DNA of 64,000 bases from Pantoea sp. Ap-967 (GCF_011752565.1 NZ_VWXK01000029.1:16995-80994); one strand, 5' to 3'. Shown: positions 15,458-24,573, numbered from the stretch's first letter. The notes: generated from the sequence alone by a model not told the origin. Numbers and translations are program-made.

Positions 15458-16558
15458 ATGAGCCTCGAATTCATCGGCCTCATCGGCCCCCAGGAAGGCA
15501 GCGAGTCCCAGGCCCCACGTGGCCCGCTGGTTGACCTGGCGTTCATCAAGGCATTTGCCCAGGCCCAGGAATACGGCGGTTTCGACAAAGCCCTGCTGGC
15601 GGTCAACACCAGCGCGCCAGACTCAATGATCCTGGCCAGCTACGTCGCCGCGCTGACCGAGCGCATCGGCCTGCTGGTGGCCCACCGCCCAGGCTTCCAG
15701 GCCCCGACCTTCGCCGCCCGCCAGTTCGCCACCCTCGACCAGCTCAGCCGCGGCCGCGCCGCGATCAACGTGATCACCGGCGGCGACAGCGGCGACCTGC
15801 AGCGCGACGGCGACTTCCTCGACAAGGATGCCCGCTACGCCCGTACCGACGAGTACCTGGATGTGCTGCGCAATACCTGGACCCAGCAGCAGCCGTTCGA
15901 CCACCACGGCGAGCACTACCGGGTGGAAGATAACCTGACCCTGGTGAAACCCGTGGGCACGCTGCCGGTGTACTTCTCCGGTGCCTCCGACGCTGCCGTG
16001 GAAGTCGCCGCCAAGCATGCCGACGTGTACATGATGTGGGGCGAGCCGCTGGAGCAGGTGCGCGCGCGTATCGCCCAGGTGCGCAAGGCCGCTGCCCGCC
16101 ATGGCCGCGAGCAGCACATTCGGTTCAGCGTGTCGCTGCGGCCGATTCTGGGGGCGACCGAGGAGCAGGCCTGGGACCGCGCCGAGCGCATCCTGGCCGA
16201 TGCCAAGCAGCGCATTGGCATTCGCCAGGGCAACCGGCGCGAGAAGAACTTCGGCAAGAGCAATGTCGGCTCCGAGCGCCTGGTGGAACTGGCCAGCCAG
16301 CGCAAGGTGCACGACACCCGGCTGTGGACCGAGATTGCCGCCCTGGGTGGGGGCGCCGGGAACTCAACGTCGCTGGTGGGCACTGCTGAGCAGGTGGCCG
16401 AGGCGGTGCTGGCGTATTACGAACTGGGAGTGAGCACCTTCCTGTTCCGTGGCTTCGACCAGTTGCGCGATGCCGTGGAGTATGGGCAGGAGCTGATTCC
16501 GCGGGTCAGGGCCCGGGTTGCGCAGTTGCAGGCGCAGGGAACCGTGCGTAGCGCTTGA
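15458..16558 (+). CDS. Flavin-dependent monooxygenase, alkanesulfonate monooxygenase (SsuD)-like
   Basis: 366 aa with a strong ribosome site AAAAGGAG. Luciferase-like fold; SsuD-like stretches include LAVNTSAPDSMILASYVAAL, HRPGFQAPTFAARQFATLD and GRAAINVITGGDSGDLQRDG. SsuD enzymes release sulfite from alkanesulfonates with FMNH2. Co-transcribed with the NtaA-type gene before it. I leave the symbol blank since the operon is not the usual ssuEADCB arrangement. Confidence 0.88.
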   Translation: MSLEFIGLIGPQEGSESQAPRGPLVDLAFIKAFAQAQEYGGFDKALLAVNTSAPDSMILASYVAALTERIGLLVAHRPGFQAPTFAARQFATLDQLSRGRAAINVITGGDSGDLQRDGDFLDKDARYARTDEYLDVLRNTWTQQQPFDHHGEHYRVEDNLTLVKPVGTLPVYFSGASDAAVEVAAKHADVYMMWGEPLEQVRARIAQVRKAAARHGREQHIRFSVSLRPILGATEEQAWDRAERILADAKQRIGIRQGNRREKNFGKSNVGSERLVELASQRKVHDTRLWTEIAALGGGAGNSTSLVGTAEQVAEAVLAYYELGVSTFLFRGFDQLRDAVEYGQELIPRVRARVAQLQAQGTVRSA

Positions 16559-16584
16559 GCCAAGCAGGCAGGCCGCGCCCCCTT

Positions 16585-16669
16585 GTAGGAGCGGGCTTGC
16601 CCCGCGAACACCGGCGAAGCCGGTGCCACGCACCGCGCCGCCTGCTTCGCGGGGCAAGCCCGCTCCTAC
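16585..16669. repeat. REP pair (GTAGGAGCGGGC type)
   Basis: GTAGGAGCGGGCTTGCCCCG at the left and its inverted copy ending GCCCGCTCCTAC at the right, with CCGGCGAAGCCGG inside. Lies between convergent genes ending at 16558 and 16687, where it can serve as a two-way terminator. Confidence 0.92.
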
Positions 16670-16686
16670 AAGGTCGAGGAGCTGAT

Positions 16687-18006
16687 CTACCGGCTGAAAC
16701 GCGGAATCGGCAACCCCAGGCTCTCACGCAGGGTATTGCCCTCATACGCCGTGCGATAAACCCCACGTTCCTGCAACAACGGCACCACCTCCTCGGTAAA
16801 CCGGCGGAACTGCCCAGGGTGGCCAATATAGATGTTGAACCCATCCAGCGCCCTGGCCTCGAACCACTCGGCCATCTTCGCCGCCACCGTCCCGGCCGAG
16901 CCGACGAAAGCCCCAGGGCGCAACTGGCGCCCGAACTCGACGGCTTGGCGCAAGCTGAAACCCTTGTACCTGGCCTGGTCGGCGATGCGCTTGGCATTGG
17001 TGAAGAAGCTGCTGCGGGCAGACTCCAGGCTTTCTTGCGGGAACGGTGCGTCCAGGTCGTACTGGCTGAAGTCATGCCAGCCGAAATTACGCCCGAACTC
17101 CTTCAGCGCCAGTTCGAAACTGTGGTCGGCCTGGTGGTAATGGCGCTCGATTTCGCGGGCGTGCTCATCGGTATCGCCCACATAGATCTCCGCCCCCGGC
17201 AGTACCAGCAACTGCTCCGGGTCACGCCCCAGGCGCTCGGCGCGCGCCTTGATATCGCGGTAGAACGCCTGGCCCTGTTCAAGGCTGGCGGCATGGGTAA
17301 ACACCACGTCGGCGGTGGCAGCGCCAAGCGCGCGGCCCTGTTCGGAATCGCCGGCCTGGAAGATCACCGGCTGGCCCTGGGGCGAGCGCTGGATGTTCAG
17401 CGGGCCGACCACTGAAAAGTGCTCGCCCTTGTGCGCCAGCGCATGCAGCTTGGCCGGGTCGAGGAAACGGCCAGTGGCCCGGTCCCGGGGGAAGGCATCG
17501 TCTTCATAGGAATGCCACAGGCCCTGCACCACCGCCACGTGCTCCTGGGCACGGCTGTAGCGGGTGTCGTAGTCGTAGTGCTCGTCCAGGCCATAATTGC
17601 CCGCGGTGCCGGCATCGCCGCTGGTGACCACGTTCCAGCCGGCCCGGCCCTTGCTGATCAAGTCCAGCGAGGCAAGCCGGCGGGCGACGTTGAACGGTGC
17701 GTTGTACGAGGTGGTCAGGGTGCCGACCAGGCCGATATGGCGCGTGCTGACCGCCAAGGCCGACAGCAGGGTCAAGGGCTCCAGGCGGTTCAGGTAATGC
17801 GAAGGCGAGCCGGGGGTGATGAACTGGCTGTCGACGATGAACATCAGGTCGAACAGCGCCGCCTCGGCTTGCCGGGCGATGTCGATGTACCAGTCTATGT
17901 TGACGCTGGCGTCGGCGGGCAGCTCAGGGTCGAGCCACAGGTTGTGCCGGCCCGGGCCGCCACAGCCCATGGTCAGGGCACCGAGTTTGATCTGTCGTTT
18001 GCTCAT
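16687..18006 (-). CDS. Flavin-dependent monooxygenase, NtaA/SnaA/DszA family (second copy)
   Basis: 439 aa from the ATG at 18006, which follows AAAGGACTTCCC; a longer reading frame upstream starts within a REP fragment and is rejected. Signatures are MSKRQIKLGALTMGCGGPG, FDLMFIVDSQFITPGSPSHY, GRAGWNVVTSGDAGTAGNYG and FSVVGPLNIQRSPQGQPVIF. It is clearly related to the 14092 product but not identical, so a different substrate range is likely. Transcribed after the SsuA-like gene at 18087-19022, forming a binding protein plus monooxygenase pair. Confidence 0.9.
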   Translation of the reverse strand: MSKRQIKLGALTMGCGGPGRHNLWLDPELPADASVNIDWYIDIARQAEAALFDLMFIVDSQFITPGSPSHYLNRLEPLTLLSALAVSTRHIGLVGTLTTSYNAPFNVARRLASLDLISKGRAGWNVVTSGDAGTAGNYGLDEHYDYDTRYSRAQEHVAVVQGLWHSYEDDAFPRDRATGRFLDPAKLHALAHKGEHFSVVGPLNIQRSPQGQPVIFQAGDSEQGRALGAATADVVFTHAASLEQGQAFYRDIKARAERLGRDPEQLLVLPGAEIYVGDTDEHAREIERHYHQADHSFELALKEFGRNFGWHDFSQYDLDAPFPQESLESARSSFFTNAKRIADQARYKGFSLRQAVEFGRQLRPGAFVGSAGTVAAKMAEWFEARALDGFNIYIGHPGQFRRFTEEVVPLLQERGVYRTAYEGNTLRESLGLPIPRFSR

Positions 18007-18030
18007 GGGAAGTCCTTTGAAATGGGTGTG

Positions 18031-18073
18031 GGCCCCTGCGCGGGGCAAGCCCGTGCCTGCACGCGAAGGGGCC
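18031..18073. repeat. Partial REP hairpin between binding protein and monooxygenase genes
   Basis: GGCCCCT at 18031 pairs with AGGGGCC at 18067; inside is GCGGGGCAAGCCCGTGCCTGC, a REP half whose typical arm is degraded. Located in the 80-bp gap between 18006 and 18087. Confidence 0.6.
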
Positions 18074-18086
18074 GGTAGGGGTTGGC

Positions 18087-19022
18087 TCAATGTTCGATGG
18101 CGGCGCCGAACGAGGTGTCGAACAGGCTTGCCGCGGGGTAGGCCTTGATCAGCCCGAGCCCGGCGAAGAAGTCCACGGTCTTCTGCGCATCGGCAATCAC
18201 TTGTGGGTTGAGCGGCGCCAGGTCGGTGCGCGCCCGGGCGAACCAGGCGCGGGCAATGTCACCGTCGGCGCGGGTGCGCTTGGCCCAGGCATCGGCGTAG
18301 GCTTGGGTGTGGGCCGGGTCGCTCAGGGTCCAGTCACGGGCCTTTTTCAGGCGCTGCAGGAAGTCGGCAATCTGCGCGCGCTTCTGCTCGGCCGAGGTAC
18401 TGTTGGCCACCACGAAACTCTGCGCCGGGATCACCCCTTCGGCCGTGGCCAGCACCCGCGCGCCCTGGCGCTCTTGCTGGGTGACGTAGGGCTCCCAGGT
18501 GGCGATCACGTCCACCGAGCCGCCGTCGAGGGCGTGGGAGGCGTCCAGTGCACTGAGGTAACGCAGTTCCAGCGCATCACGTGGCACGCCGGCCTTGTCC
18601 AGGGCGCTGAACAACAGTTGCTGGCTCCACGAGCCCTTCCAGATCGCCGCACGCTTGCCGCGCAGGTCCTGCAGGCTGTGGATGTTCGAGTCCTTGCGCG
18701 CCAGGATGGCCACGCCTTCGAGGTTCTGCCGGCTGACCGCAATCACCTTGATCGGCGCGCCCAGGGCGCCGAGGAACAACGGCGGCGCATCGCCCAGCAG
18801 GCCGATGTCGAGGCTGCCGACGTTGAGCGCTTCGGCTACCGGCGAGCCTGCGGTGAACTGCTTCCATTCCAGGGTATAGGGCAGGTCGTCGAGCACCCCG
18901 GCCGCTTCCATCACGGCGCGGGCGTTGTAGCTCTGGTCACCGACCACCAGGGTCTGGGCGGCGGCGGCAAGGCTGAAGGTGGTGGCCAGCAGCGTGGCGG
19001 CCAATTGTTTGATGTAGCGCAC
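18087..19022 (-). CDS. SsuA-like ABC transporter substrate-binding protein (second copy)
   Basis: 311 aa with signal peptide ending around FSLAAAAQT. Family features are VVGDQSYNARAVMEAAGVLD, EALNVGSLDIGLLGDAPPLF, GKRAAIWKGSWSQQLLFSAL and GSVDVIATWEPYVTQQ. It parallels the 3270-4235 protein segment by segment. The membrane and ATPase parts of its importer are not in the window. Divergent from the thiol dioxygenase operon at 19320. Confidence 0.88.
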   Translation of the reverse strand: MRYIKQLAATLLATTFSLAAAAQTLVVGDQSYNARAVMEAAGVLDDLPYTLEWKQFTAGSPVAEALNVGSLDIGLLGDAPPLFLGALGAPIKVIAVSRQNLEGVAILARKDSNIHSLQDLRGKRAAIWKGSWSQQLLFSALDKAGVPRDALELRYLSALDASHALDGGSVDVIATWEPYVTQQERQGARVLATAEGVIPAQSFVVANSTSAEQKRAQIADFLQRLKKARDWTLSDPAHTQAYADAWAKRTRADGDIARAWFARARTDLAPLNPQVIADAQKTVDFFAGLGLIKAYPAASLFDTSFGAAIEH

Positions 19023-19319
19023 GTTCGTCTCCAGATACCCGCTTGGGGCACATGAGCCGATCCGCGCGTGCGGTCTCGTCTTTGGTTGATTTATAGCCCA
19101 AAGGCATTAATTCGATATTTTTTATAATCTATAACGCGATAAGCGACCTGTGAAATGCACATTGGGCATAACCTCATGCCTTCAGGTATGGCAATTTCAA
19201 AACAAAACTGCGTGGCTGTAAATGCGTTATTTGCATATTAGCTTATGAGCATTTTGCATTTTGAGAATAGAAAGCAGGTTTGCTAGGGTTAACCGAAACC
19301 TGTAAGCCGAGCCTGAACC
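19023..19319. promoter_or_regulatory. AT-rich divergent promoter region between SsuA-like and thiol dioxygenase genes
   Basis: This 297-bp gap is markedly AT-rich. TATTTTTTATAATCTATAAC lies about 19115-19135 and should carry the minus-strand promoter. TTTGCATATTAGCTTATGAGC at 19230-19250 resembles the shared element of 5520 and 13969 with single-base gaps and points to the plus-strand operon. No gene seen. Confidence 0.5.
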
Positions 19320-19928
19320 ATGAGCCAGAACCTGCGCCCGGAGCGCTTGCGCCATTTCATCGACCGCCTTGCCGGGTTGCTCGACCAGCACCCCGATGAA
19401 GCCGCCCTCCTCGACCATGGCCAGCACTGGCTGGCCGAGCTGGTGGCCCATGACGACTGGTTGCCCGACGAGCTCGCGCAGCCCGACCCGCAGCGCTACC
19501 AGCAATTTCTGCTGCACTGCGACTCGCGCCAGCGCTTTTCGGTGGTGAGTTTCGTCTGGGGCCCCGGGCAACAGACGCCGATTCACGACCACCGGGTCTG
19601 GGGTCTGATCGGCATGCTGCGCGGCGCCGAACATTCGCAGGGCTTCGTGCGCGACGCCCACGGCGCGCTGCTGCCCCACGGCGCCCCGGTGCGCCTGGCA
19701 CCCGGCCAAGTGGAAGCGGTATCGCCGCGCATTGGCGATATTCACCAGGTCAGCAATGCCTACGCCGACCAGGTGTCGATCAGCATTCATGTCTACGGCG
19801 GCAACATCGGCGCGGTGAAACGCGCGGTGTACGCCGTGGACGGCAGCGAAAAGCCGTTCATCTCAGGCTATTCCAATACCCGCCTGCCCAATATCTGGGA
19901 CCTGTCCAAAGAGAACCCTGCCCCATGA
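19320..19928 (+). CDS. Thiol dioxygenase (3-mercaptopropionate/cysteine dioxygenase family)
   Basis: 202 aa, cupin fold. Iron ligands are His-x-His in GPGQQTPIHDHRVWG and the third His in GDIHQVSN; SISIHVYGG carries the Ser-His-Tyr triad of thiol dioxygenases. After the first two His the sequence is LIGMLRGAEHSQ, with Gly at the place where mammalian cysteine dioxygenase has its cross-linking Cys, as in the Pseudomonas aeruginosa enzyme PA2602, shown to prefer 3-mercaptopropionate. The reaction adds O2 to the thiol, giving a sulfinate. It overlaps the rhodanese gene by ATGA, so both act together in organic sulfur release. Confidence 0.9.
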   Translation: MSQNLRPERLRHFIDRLAGLLDQHPDEAALLDHGQHWLAELVAHDDWLPDELAQPDPQRYQQFLLHCDSRQRFSVVSFVWGPGQQTPIHDHRVWGLIGMLRGAEHSQGFVRDAHGALLPHGAPVRLAPGQVEAVSPRIGDIHQVSNAYADQVSISIHVYGGNIGAVKRAVYAVDGSEKPFISGYSNTRLPNIWDLSKENPAP

Positions 19929-21508
19929 CGACTGTCACCACCCGCCATTACCACTCTATCCGCAGCGCCTTGCTGGCCCACCAGGAACTGGCCCTGATCG
20001 ACGTGCGCGAAGAAGACCCGTTCGCCCAGGAACACCCGCTGTTCGCTGCCAATATTCCCCTGTCGAAACTGGAGTTGGAGGTCTACGACCGGGTGCCGCG
20101 GCGCAGCACCGCGATCACCGTCTACGACAACGGCGAAGGGCTGGCCGCCGTGGCCGCCCAGCGCCTGCTGGCCCTGGGCTACAGCGACGTGGCCGTGCTC
20201 GAAGGTGGCCTTGCCGGCTGGCGTGCAGCCGGCGGCGAGCTGTTCCGCGACGTCAACGTGCCGAGCAAGGCCTTTGGCGAGTTGGTGGAAAGCGTGCGCC
20301 ACACGCCGTCGCTGGCCGCCGAACAGGTGCAGGCGCTGCTCGACGACAACGCCAACGTGGTGGTGCTCGACGCCCGCCGCTTCGACGAATACCAGACCAT
20401 GAGCATTCCTGGCGGCATCAGCGTGCCCGGTGCCGAGCTGGTGCTGCGCGTGGCTGAACTGGCGCCGGATCCGACCACCCAGGTGATCGTCAACTGCGCC
20501 GGGCGCACCCGCAGCATCATTGGCACCCAGTCACTGGTCAACGCTGGTATCCGCAACCCGGTGGCGGCGCTGCGCAATGGCACCATCGGCTGGACCCTGG
20601 CCGGCCAGCAACTGGCCCACGGCCAGGAACGCCGCTTCACCGCGGTCAGCGACGCAACCCGCGCCAACGCCGCCCAGCAGGCCCGCGAGGTGGCGGACCG
20701 CGCCGGCGTGGTCCGTATAGAGCGTGCGGGCCTGGCCAGCTGGCAGGCCGAGGCCGGGCGCACCACCTACCTGTTCGATGTGCGTACCCCCGAGGAATAC
20801 AGCGCCGGCCACCTGCCCGGCAGCCGCTCGGTGCCTGGCGGGCAACTGGTGCAGGAAACCGACCACGTCGCCAGCGTGCGCGGGGCGCGCATCGTACTGG
20901 TGGACGATGACGGCGTGCGCGCCAACATGAGTGCATCCTGGCTGGCCCAGATGGGCTGGCAGGTGGCGGTGCTCGACGGCCTGGGCGCGGCGGACTTCAG
21001 CGCCAGCGGAGACTGGCAGGCGCAGGTGCCCGCCCTGCCGGCGGCCAATGAAGTGGATGTGCAACAGCTGGCCAGCTGGCTGGCCGAGGACGGCACCGTG
21101 GTGCTGGACTTCACCGCCAGCGCCAACTACGTCAAGCGCCATATCCCCGGTGCCCACTGGGCGATCCGCGCCCAGCTGGCAGAGGCCCTGGAGCACCTGC
21201 CCGAGGCTCGCCGCTATGTACTGACGTGCGGCAGCAGCCTGCTGGCGCGCTTTGCCGCCCGCGACCTGCAAGCCCTGACGCGCACCCCGGTGTACTTGCT
21301 GGAGGGCGGCACTGCCCGCTGGATCGCTGCCGGGCAGGCGCTGGAAAGCGGCGAAACCCACCTGGCCGTGCCGCGCAGCGACCGCTACCGGCGCCCCTAC
21401 GAGGGCACCGACAACCCACGCGAGGCCATGCAGGGCTACCTGGATTGGGAGTTCGGCCTGATTGCGCAGCTGGAGCGCGATGGCACCCATGGCTTCAAGG
21501 TGATCTGA
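19925..21508 (+). CDS. Four-domain rhodanese-type sulfurtransferase
   Basis: 527 aa made of four rhodanese repeats (about 10-105, 125-230, 265-360, 375-475). Only repeats 2 and 4 keep the active cysteine: Cys191 in VNCAGRTRS and Cys435 in LTCGSSLLAR. Repeats 1 and 3 have Asp at the corresponding place (VYDNGEG, VDDDGVR), so they are probably structural or binding domains. Rhodaneses carry sulfane sulfur as a cysteine persulfide to thiol acceptors. Coupled to the thiol dioxygenase, it probably handles sulfur from 3-mercaptopropionate, cysteine or thiosulfate. Confidence 0.9.
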   Translation: MTTVTTRHYHSIRSALLAHQELALIDVREEDPFAQEHPLFAANIPLSKLELEVYDRVPRRSTAITVYDNGEGLAAVAAQRLLALGYSDVAVLEGGLAGWRAAGGELFRDVNVPSKAFGELVESVRHTPSLAAEQVQALLDDNANVVVLDARRFDEYQTMSIPGGISVPGAELVLRVAELAPDPTTQVIVNCAGRTRSIIGTQSLVNAGIRNPVAALRNGTIGWTLAGQQLAHGQERRFTAVSDATRANAAQQAREVADRAGVVRIERAGLASWQAEAGRTTYLFDVRTPEEYSAGHLPGSRSVPGGQLVQETDHVASVRGARIVLVDDDGVRANMSASWLAQMGWQVAVLDGLGAADFSASGDWQAQVPALPAANEVDVQQLASWLAEDGTVVLDFTASANYVKRHIPGAHWAIRAQLAEALEHLPEARRYVLTCGSSLLARFAARDLQALTRTPVYLLEGGTARWIAAGQALESGETHLAVPRSDRYRRPYEGTDNPREAMQGYLDWEFGLIAQLERDGTHGFKVI

Positions 21509-21632
21509 CGCCTGGCATCCTGTTCGGCCTTCCCTTCCTGACCCGCATGGCTGGCCCGAGGGCGTATACGCTGGCAGCGTACATGGCATATGCTCGGGCT
21601 AGTGTTCAAATAAAAAAGGCATGAGGTCGGAC

Positions 21633-22136
21633 ATGGATCTGAAGGAAGAACTGGCGCTGTTGGTTCGTCAGGAGCAAGCCCTGCAATTCGAGCACTTCGA
21701 CGAGCACGTCGCCTGGAAACTGGGTTCGCTGCTGTACAACAAGGCAGTTGCCGAGCAATGGCCGTTGGTGATCGATGTACGGCGCTTCGATCGCCCGCTG
21801 TTTCTGGCCTCCACGCCCGGCGTCACCGCCGACAACCATGACTGGGTGCGGCGCAAGACCAACAGTGTGCAGCGCTTTCTGCGCAGTACCTACCGCATTG
21901 CCCTGCAGCTGAAACTCGAAGGCAAGGACATCACCCAGCGCTATCACCTGCCTGCTGCGGACTACGCAGGCTTTGGCGGTGGCTTTCCCATCAGCGTGCG
22001 CGGTGCGGGGGTGATCGGCTGCGTGACCGTGTCCGGCCTGCCCCACCGGCAGGATCACCAGGTGGTCGTTGAGGCCTTGTGTAGCGTGCTCAACCAGCCG
22101 CTGGCCTCCCTGGGCCTGCCACCTGAAGCGCTCTGA
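21633..22136 (+). CDS. UPF0303 / heme-degrading-domain (HbpS/GlcG-like) protein
   Basis: 167 aa from the ATG at 21633 preceded by GAGGTCGG; an ATG four codons upstream is in frame but lacks a site. The sequence fits UPF0303: EHFDEHVAWKLGSLLYNKA, PLVIDVRRFDRPLF, NHDWVRRKTNSVQRF, and the Gly-rich GFGGGFPISVRGAGVIGCVT shared with HbpS and GlcG-type domains. Function in Pseudomonas is not known; related domains bind or degrade haem. It stands alone between the rhodanese gene and a REP pair. Confidence 0.8.
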   Translation: MDLKEELALLVRQEQALQFEHFDEHVAWKLGSLLYNKAVAEQWPLVIDVRRFDRPLFLASTPGVTADNHDWVRRKTNSVQRFLRSTYRIALQLKLEGKDITQRYHLPAADYAGFGGGFPISVRGAGVIGCVTVSGLPHRQDHQVVVEALCSVLNQPLASLGLPPEAL

Positions 22137-22141
22137 GTGCC

Positions 22142-22236
22142 GGGGCTGCTTTGCAGCCCATCGCGAGCTGCGCTCGCTCCTACGGGAGGGGGCGTGCGCA
22201 GGCCCTGGTAGGAGCGAGCGCAGCTCGCGATGGGGC
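22142..22236. repeat. REP pair (GTAGGAGCGAGC type, outward orientation)
   Basis: GGGGCTGCTTTGCAGCCC plus CGAGCTGCGCTCGCTCCTAC on the left, and GTAGGAGCGAGCGCAGCTCG on the right, in the opposite order to the 744 BIME. It fills the space between convergent genes ending at 22136 and 22238. Confidence 0.88.
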
Positions 22237-22237
22237 C

Positions 22238-23065
22238 TCAAGCCGGGGCCAGCGCCTGCCGTAGCCAACCGATGAACTGGGCGAACAACTCCGATTGCGA
22301 GTTGATCGCCAGCTTCAGGTACAGGTTCTTGCGGTGCATGCGCACCGTCTCCGGGGAAATGCCCAGCTCATGGGCGGTGGACTTCACCGAATGCCCCTGC
22401 AGCACCATCTGCGCGACCTGGCGCTCGCGCTCGGTCAGCACCCCGCAACCGAAACTGTCGAATGCCGCCTGCACGTTGCCATTGGCCTGGGGCGCCTGCG
22501 CCAGGCCATGGCGGGCGAAGCGCAGCAGCAACTCGCGCACCATTGGCTCCACCGCCTGCAGCAGGTGCAGTTGCGCCAGCCCCAGGCGCGCGCCGCTGCA
22601 GCCTTGGAACAGGCTCAGGGAAAGCTTGCTGCCGTCACCCAGGTCAACGATGAAATAGCTGTCTTCACTGCAGCCGGTGCCCAGGTAATAGGCCTTGTAG
22701 TAGTCGCTGTCGAAGAAGTGATCGGGGGCGATGTCTTCAAGGTGGTAGAACCCCTGGGCCAGGCCTTTCTCCACGGCCAGGCAGAACGGGTCGAGCAGGT
22801 AGCCCGCCGCGTAATAGCGCTCCAGCACGGCCTCGTGGTAACGCGCTGGAATGCCCTGCTGATACAGCAACTGCGGCGGGTGGCCCTTGCGCTCGTGGCT
22901 GATCAGCATCGACTCGACGGCCACCAGCTGGCTGATGGCGGACGCCAGCCAGGCCAGTGCGTCCGGGCCCTCGCTGTGGGCGAAGGCCTGTTGCAGGGCG
23001 CTGTGCCATTGCTGCAGGGCATGAAACGGCAGGTTTATTGTGGTGTCTTGGTGTGCTCGGCTCAT
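22238..23065 (-). CDS. LuxR-family transcriptional regulator
   Basis: 275 aa from the ATG at 23065 (GGGG just upstream); a longer reading frame to 23122 would overlap the preceding gene's stop and is less likely. The C terminus is a LuxR helix-turn-helix, LTERERQVAQMVLQGHSVKS followed by TAHELGISPETVRMHRKNLY. The N-terminal 190 residues look like a sensory domain without an evident receiver Asp or acyl-homoserine-lactone motif. It follows the aminotransferase and PotF-like genes on the same strand, so it may regulate amine or polyamine use. Confidence 0.87.
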   Translation of the reverse strand: MSRAHQDTTINLPFHALQQWHSALQQAFAHSEGPDALAWLASAISQLVAVESMLISHERKGHPPQLLYQQGIPARYHEAVLERYYAAGYLLDPFCLAVEKGLAQGFYHLEDIAPDHFFDSDYYKAYYLGTGCSEDSYFIVDLGDGSKLSLSLFQGCSGARLGLAQLHLLQAVEPMVRELLLRFARHGLAQAPQANGNVQAAFDSFGCGVLTERERQVAQMVLQGHSVKSTAHELGISPETVRMHRKNLYLKLAINSQSELFAQFIGWLRQALAPA

Positions 23066-23118
23066 GCCCCGCAGTCTACCGGCCGGGGCACGCGCGCGCA
23101 CCTGTGCGTGCAGGTGGG

Positions 23119-24537
23119 TCATTGGCCGTGGTACAGGCCTTGCTCGGTCAGCTCCTGCGCCGCCTCCAGGATGCAGCTGCGCAGGGTGTCGACGATCTGG
23201 TCGACCTGGGCATGGGTGATGATCAACGGCGGCGACATCACGTTCAGGTGCATGATCGGCCGCACCAGCAAGCCCTTGGCCTGGGCCCTGAGGTGAATGC
23301 GTTCACCGATGTTCACCGCGTCGGCAAACAGCGCCTTGGTGCGTTTGTTGGCAACGAACTCCACGCAGGCCATCAGCTTCATGCAGCGCACCTGGCCCAC
23401 CAGCGGCAACTCGGCCAGGGTTTGCAGGCGCTGCTCCAGGTAGGCGCCGACCGTATTGACGTGGGCCAGCAGGTTTTCCCGCTCGATGATCTCGATGTTC
23501 TTCAGCGCCGCCACGCAGCACACCGGGTGCCCGCTGTAGGTGAAACCGTGGGTGAAACAGCGGCCCTTGCCTGGCTCGGCAATCACCTTCCACAGGCGCT
23601 CGGAGAAAATGCAGGCACCCAGCGGCAGGTAGGCCGACGTCAGGCCCTTGGCGGTGGTGATGATGTCGGGCACCACCCCGAACAGGGCCTCGGAGGCAAA
23701 GAAGGTGCCCAACCGGCCAAACGAGGTCACCACTTCGTCGGCGACGAAGAGGATGTCGTAGGTCTGGCATACCTGCCACATGCGCTGGAAGTAGCCCTTG
23801 GGTGGAATGATCACGCCGCCTGAACCCATGATCGGCTCGGCGAAGAACGCCGCGACGTTGTCGGCGCCCAGGGAAAGGATCTTGTCCTCGAACTCGGCCA
23901 CCAGGAAGTCGAGGAATTCGGCCTCGTCCATGTCGTCCGCCGCCCGGTAGAAATTGGGGTTGGAGACGTGGTGGATCAGCTCGTGGGCGTAGTCGAACTC
24001 CGGCACCCGGTCGGCAGCCTTGTTGCCGATCGACATGGTCAGGCAGGTGGAGCCGTGGTAGGCATTGTAGCGGGCGATCACGTGCTTCTTGTGCGGTTTG
24101 CCACGGCAGTTCTGGTAGTACTGGATCAGCCGGTAGGCGGTGTCCACGGCGGTGGAGCCGCCGGTGGTGAGAAACACATGGTTGAGGTCGCCCGGCGCCA
24201 GGCTTGCGAGCTTTTCGCAGAGCTCGATGGCTTTGGGGTTGGCCATGTCGGAGAACGGGTTGGAGTAGGCCAGCTGGCGAACCTGGTCGGCGATTGCCAG
24301 GGCCATTTCCTCACGGCCCAGGCCGATGTTGGTGCACCACATGCCGCCAACGGCATCGAGGAAACGGTTGCCTTGGGTATCGGTGATGTAGGCGCCCTCG
24401 CCGGCTTCGATGTTCAGCGCGCCTTGCTCGGCGTGCTCGTCGAACATGTGGTAGCCATGCATGTAGTGGGCTTTGTCGGCTTTCACCAGCAGGTCGTTGC
24501 GCGGGGTGGCGGCCAATGGGCGAGTCGGGGTAGCCAT
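23119..24537 (-). CDS. Class III PLP-dependent aminotransferase (omega-amino acid/polyamine:pyruvate type)
   Basis: 472 aa. Conserved elements are GVNI-like LDAVGGMWCTNIGLGREEMA, substrate/cofactor loop TTGGSTAVDTAYRLIQYYQN, LFVADEVVTSFGRLG with the PLP-binding Asp, and TAKGLTSAYLPLGACIF with the Schiff-base Lys. This subgroup (SpuC, taurine/hypotaurine- or beta-alanine-pyruvate aminotransferases) moves terminal amines to pyruvate. Its neighbour 24574 encodes a PotF-like binding protein, favouring putrescine or a related diamine. Symbol left blank because the substrate is not certain. Confidence 0.9.
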   Translation of the reverse strand: MATPTRPLAATPRNDLLVKADKAHYMHGYHMFDEHAEQGALNIEAGEGAYITDTQGNRFLDAVGGMWCTNIGLGREEMALAIADQVRQLAYSNPFSDMANPKAIELCEKLASLAPGDLNHVFLTTGGSTAVDTAYRLIQYYQNCRGKPHKKHVIARYNAYHGSTCLTMSIGNKAADRVPEFDYAHELIHHVSNPNFYRAADDMDEAEFLDFLVAEFEDKILSLGADNVAAFFAEPIMGSGGVIIPPKGYFQRMWQVCQTYDILFVADEVVTSFGRLGTFFASEALFGVVPDIITTAKGLTSAYLPLGACIFSERLWKVIAEPGKGRCFTHGFTYSGHPVCCVAALKNIEIIERENLLAHVNTVGAYLEQRLQTLAELPLVGQVRCMKLMACVEFVANKRTKALFADAVNIGERIHLRAQAKGLLVRPIMHLNVMSPPLIITHAQVDQIVDTLRSCILEAAQELTEQGLYHGQ

Positions 24538-24573
24538 AAGCGGTTCCTTGTCGGATCGGTACGGTGAAAGGTG

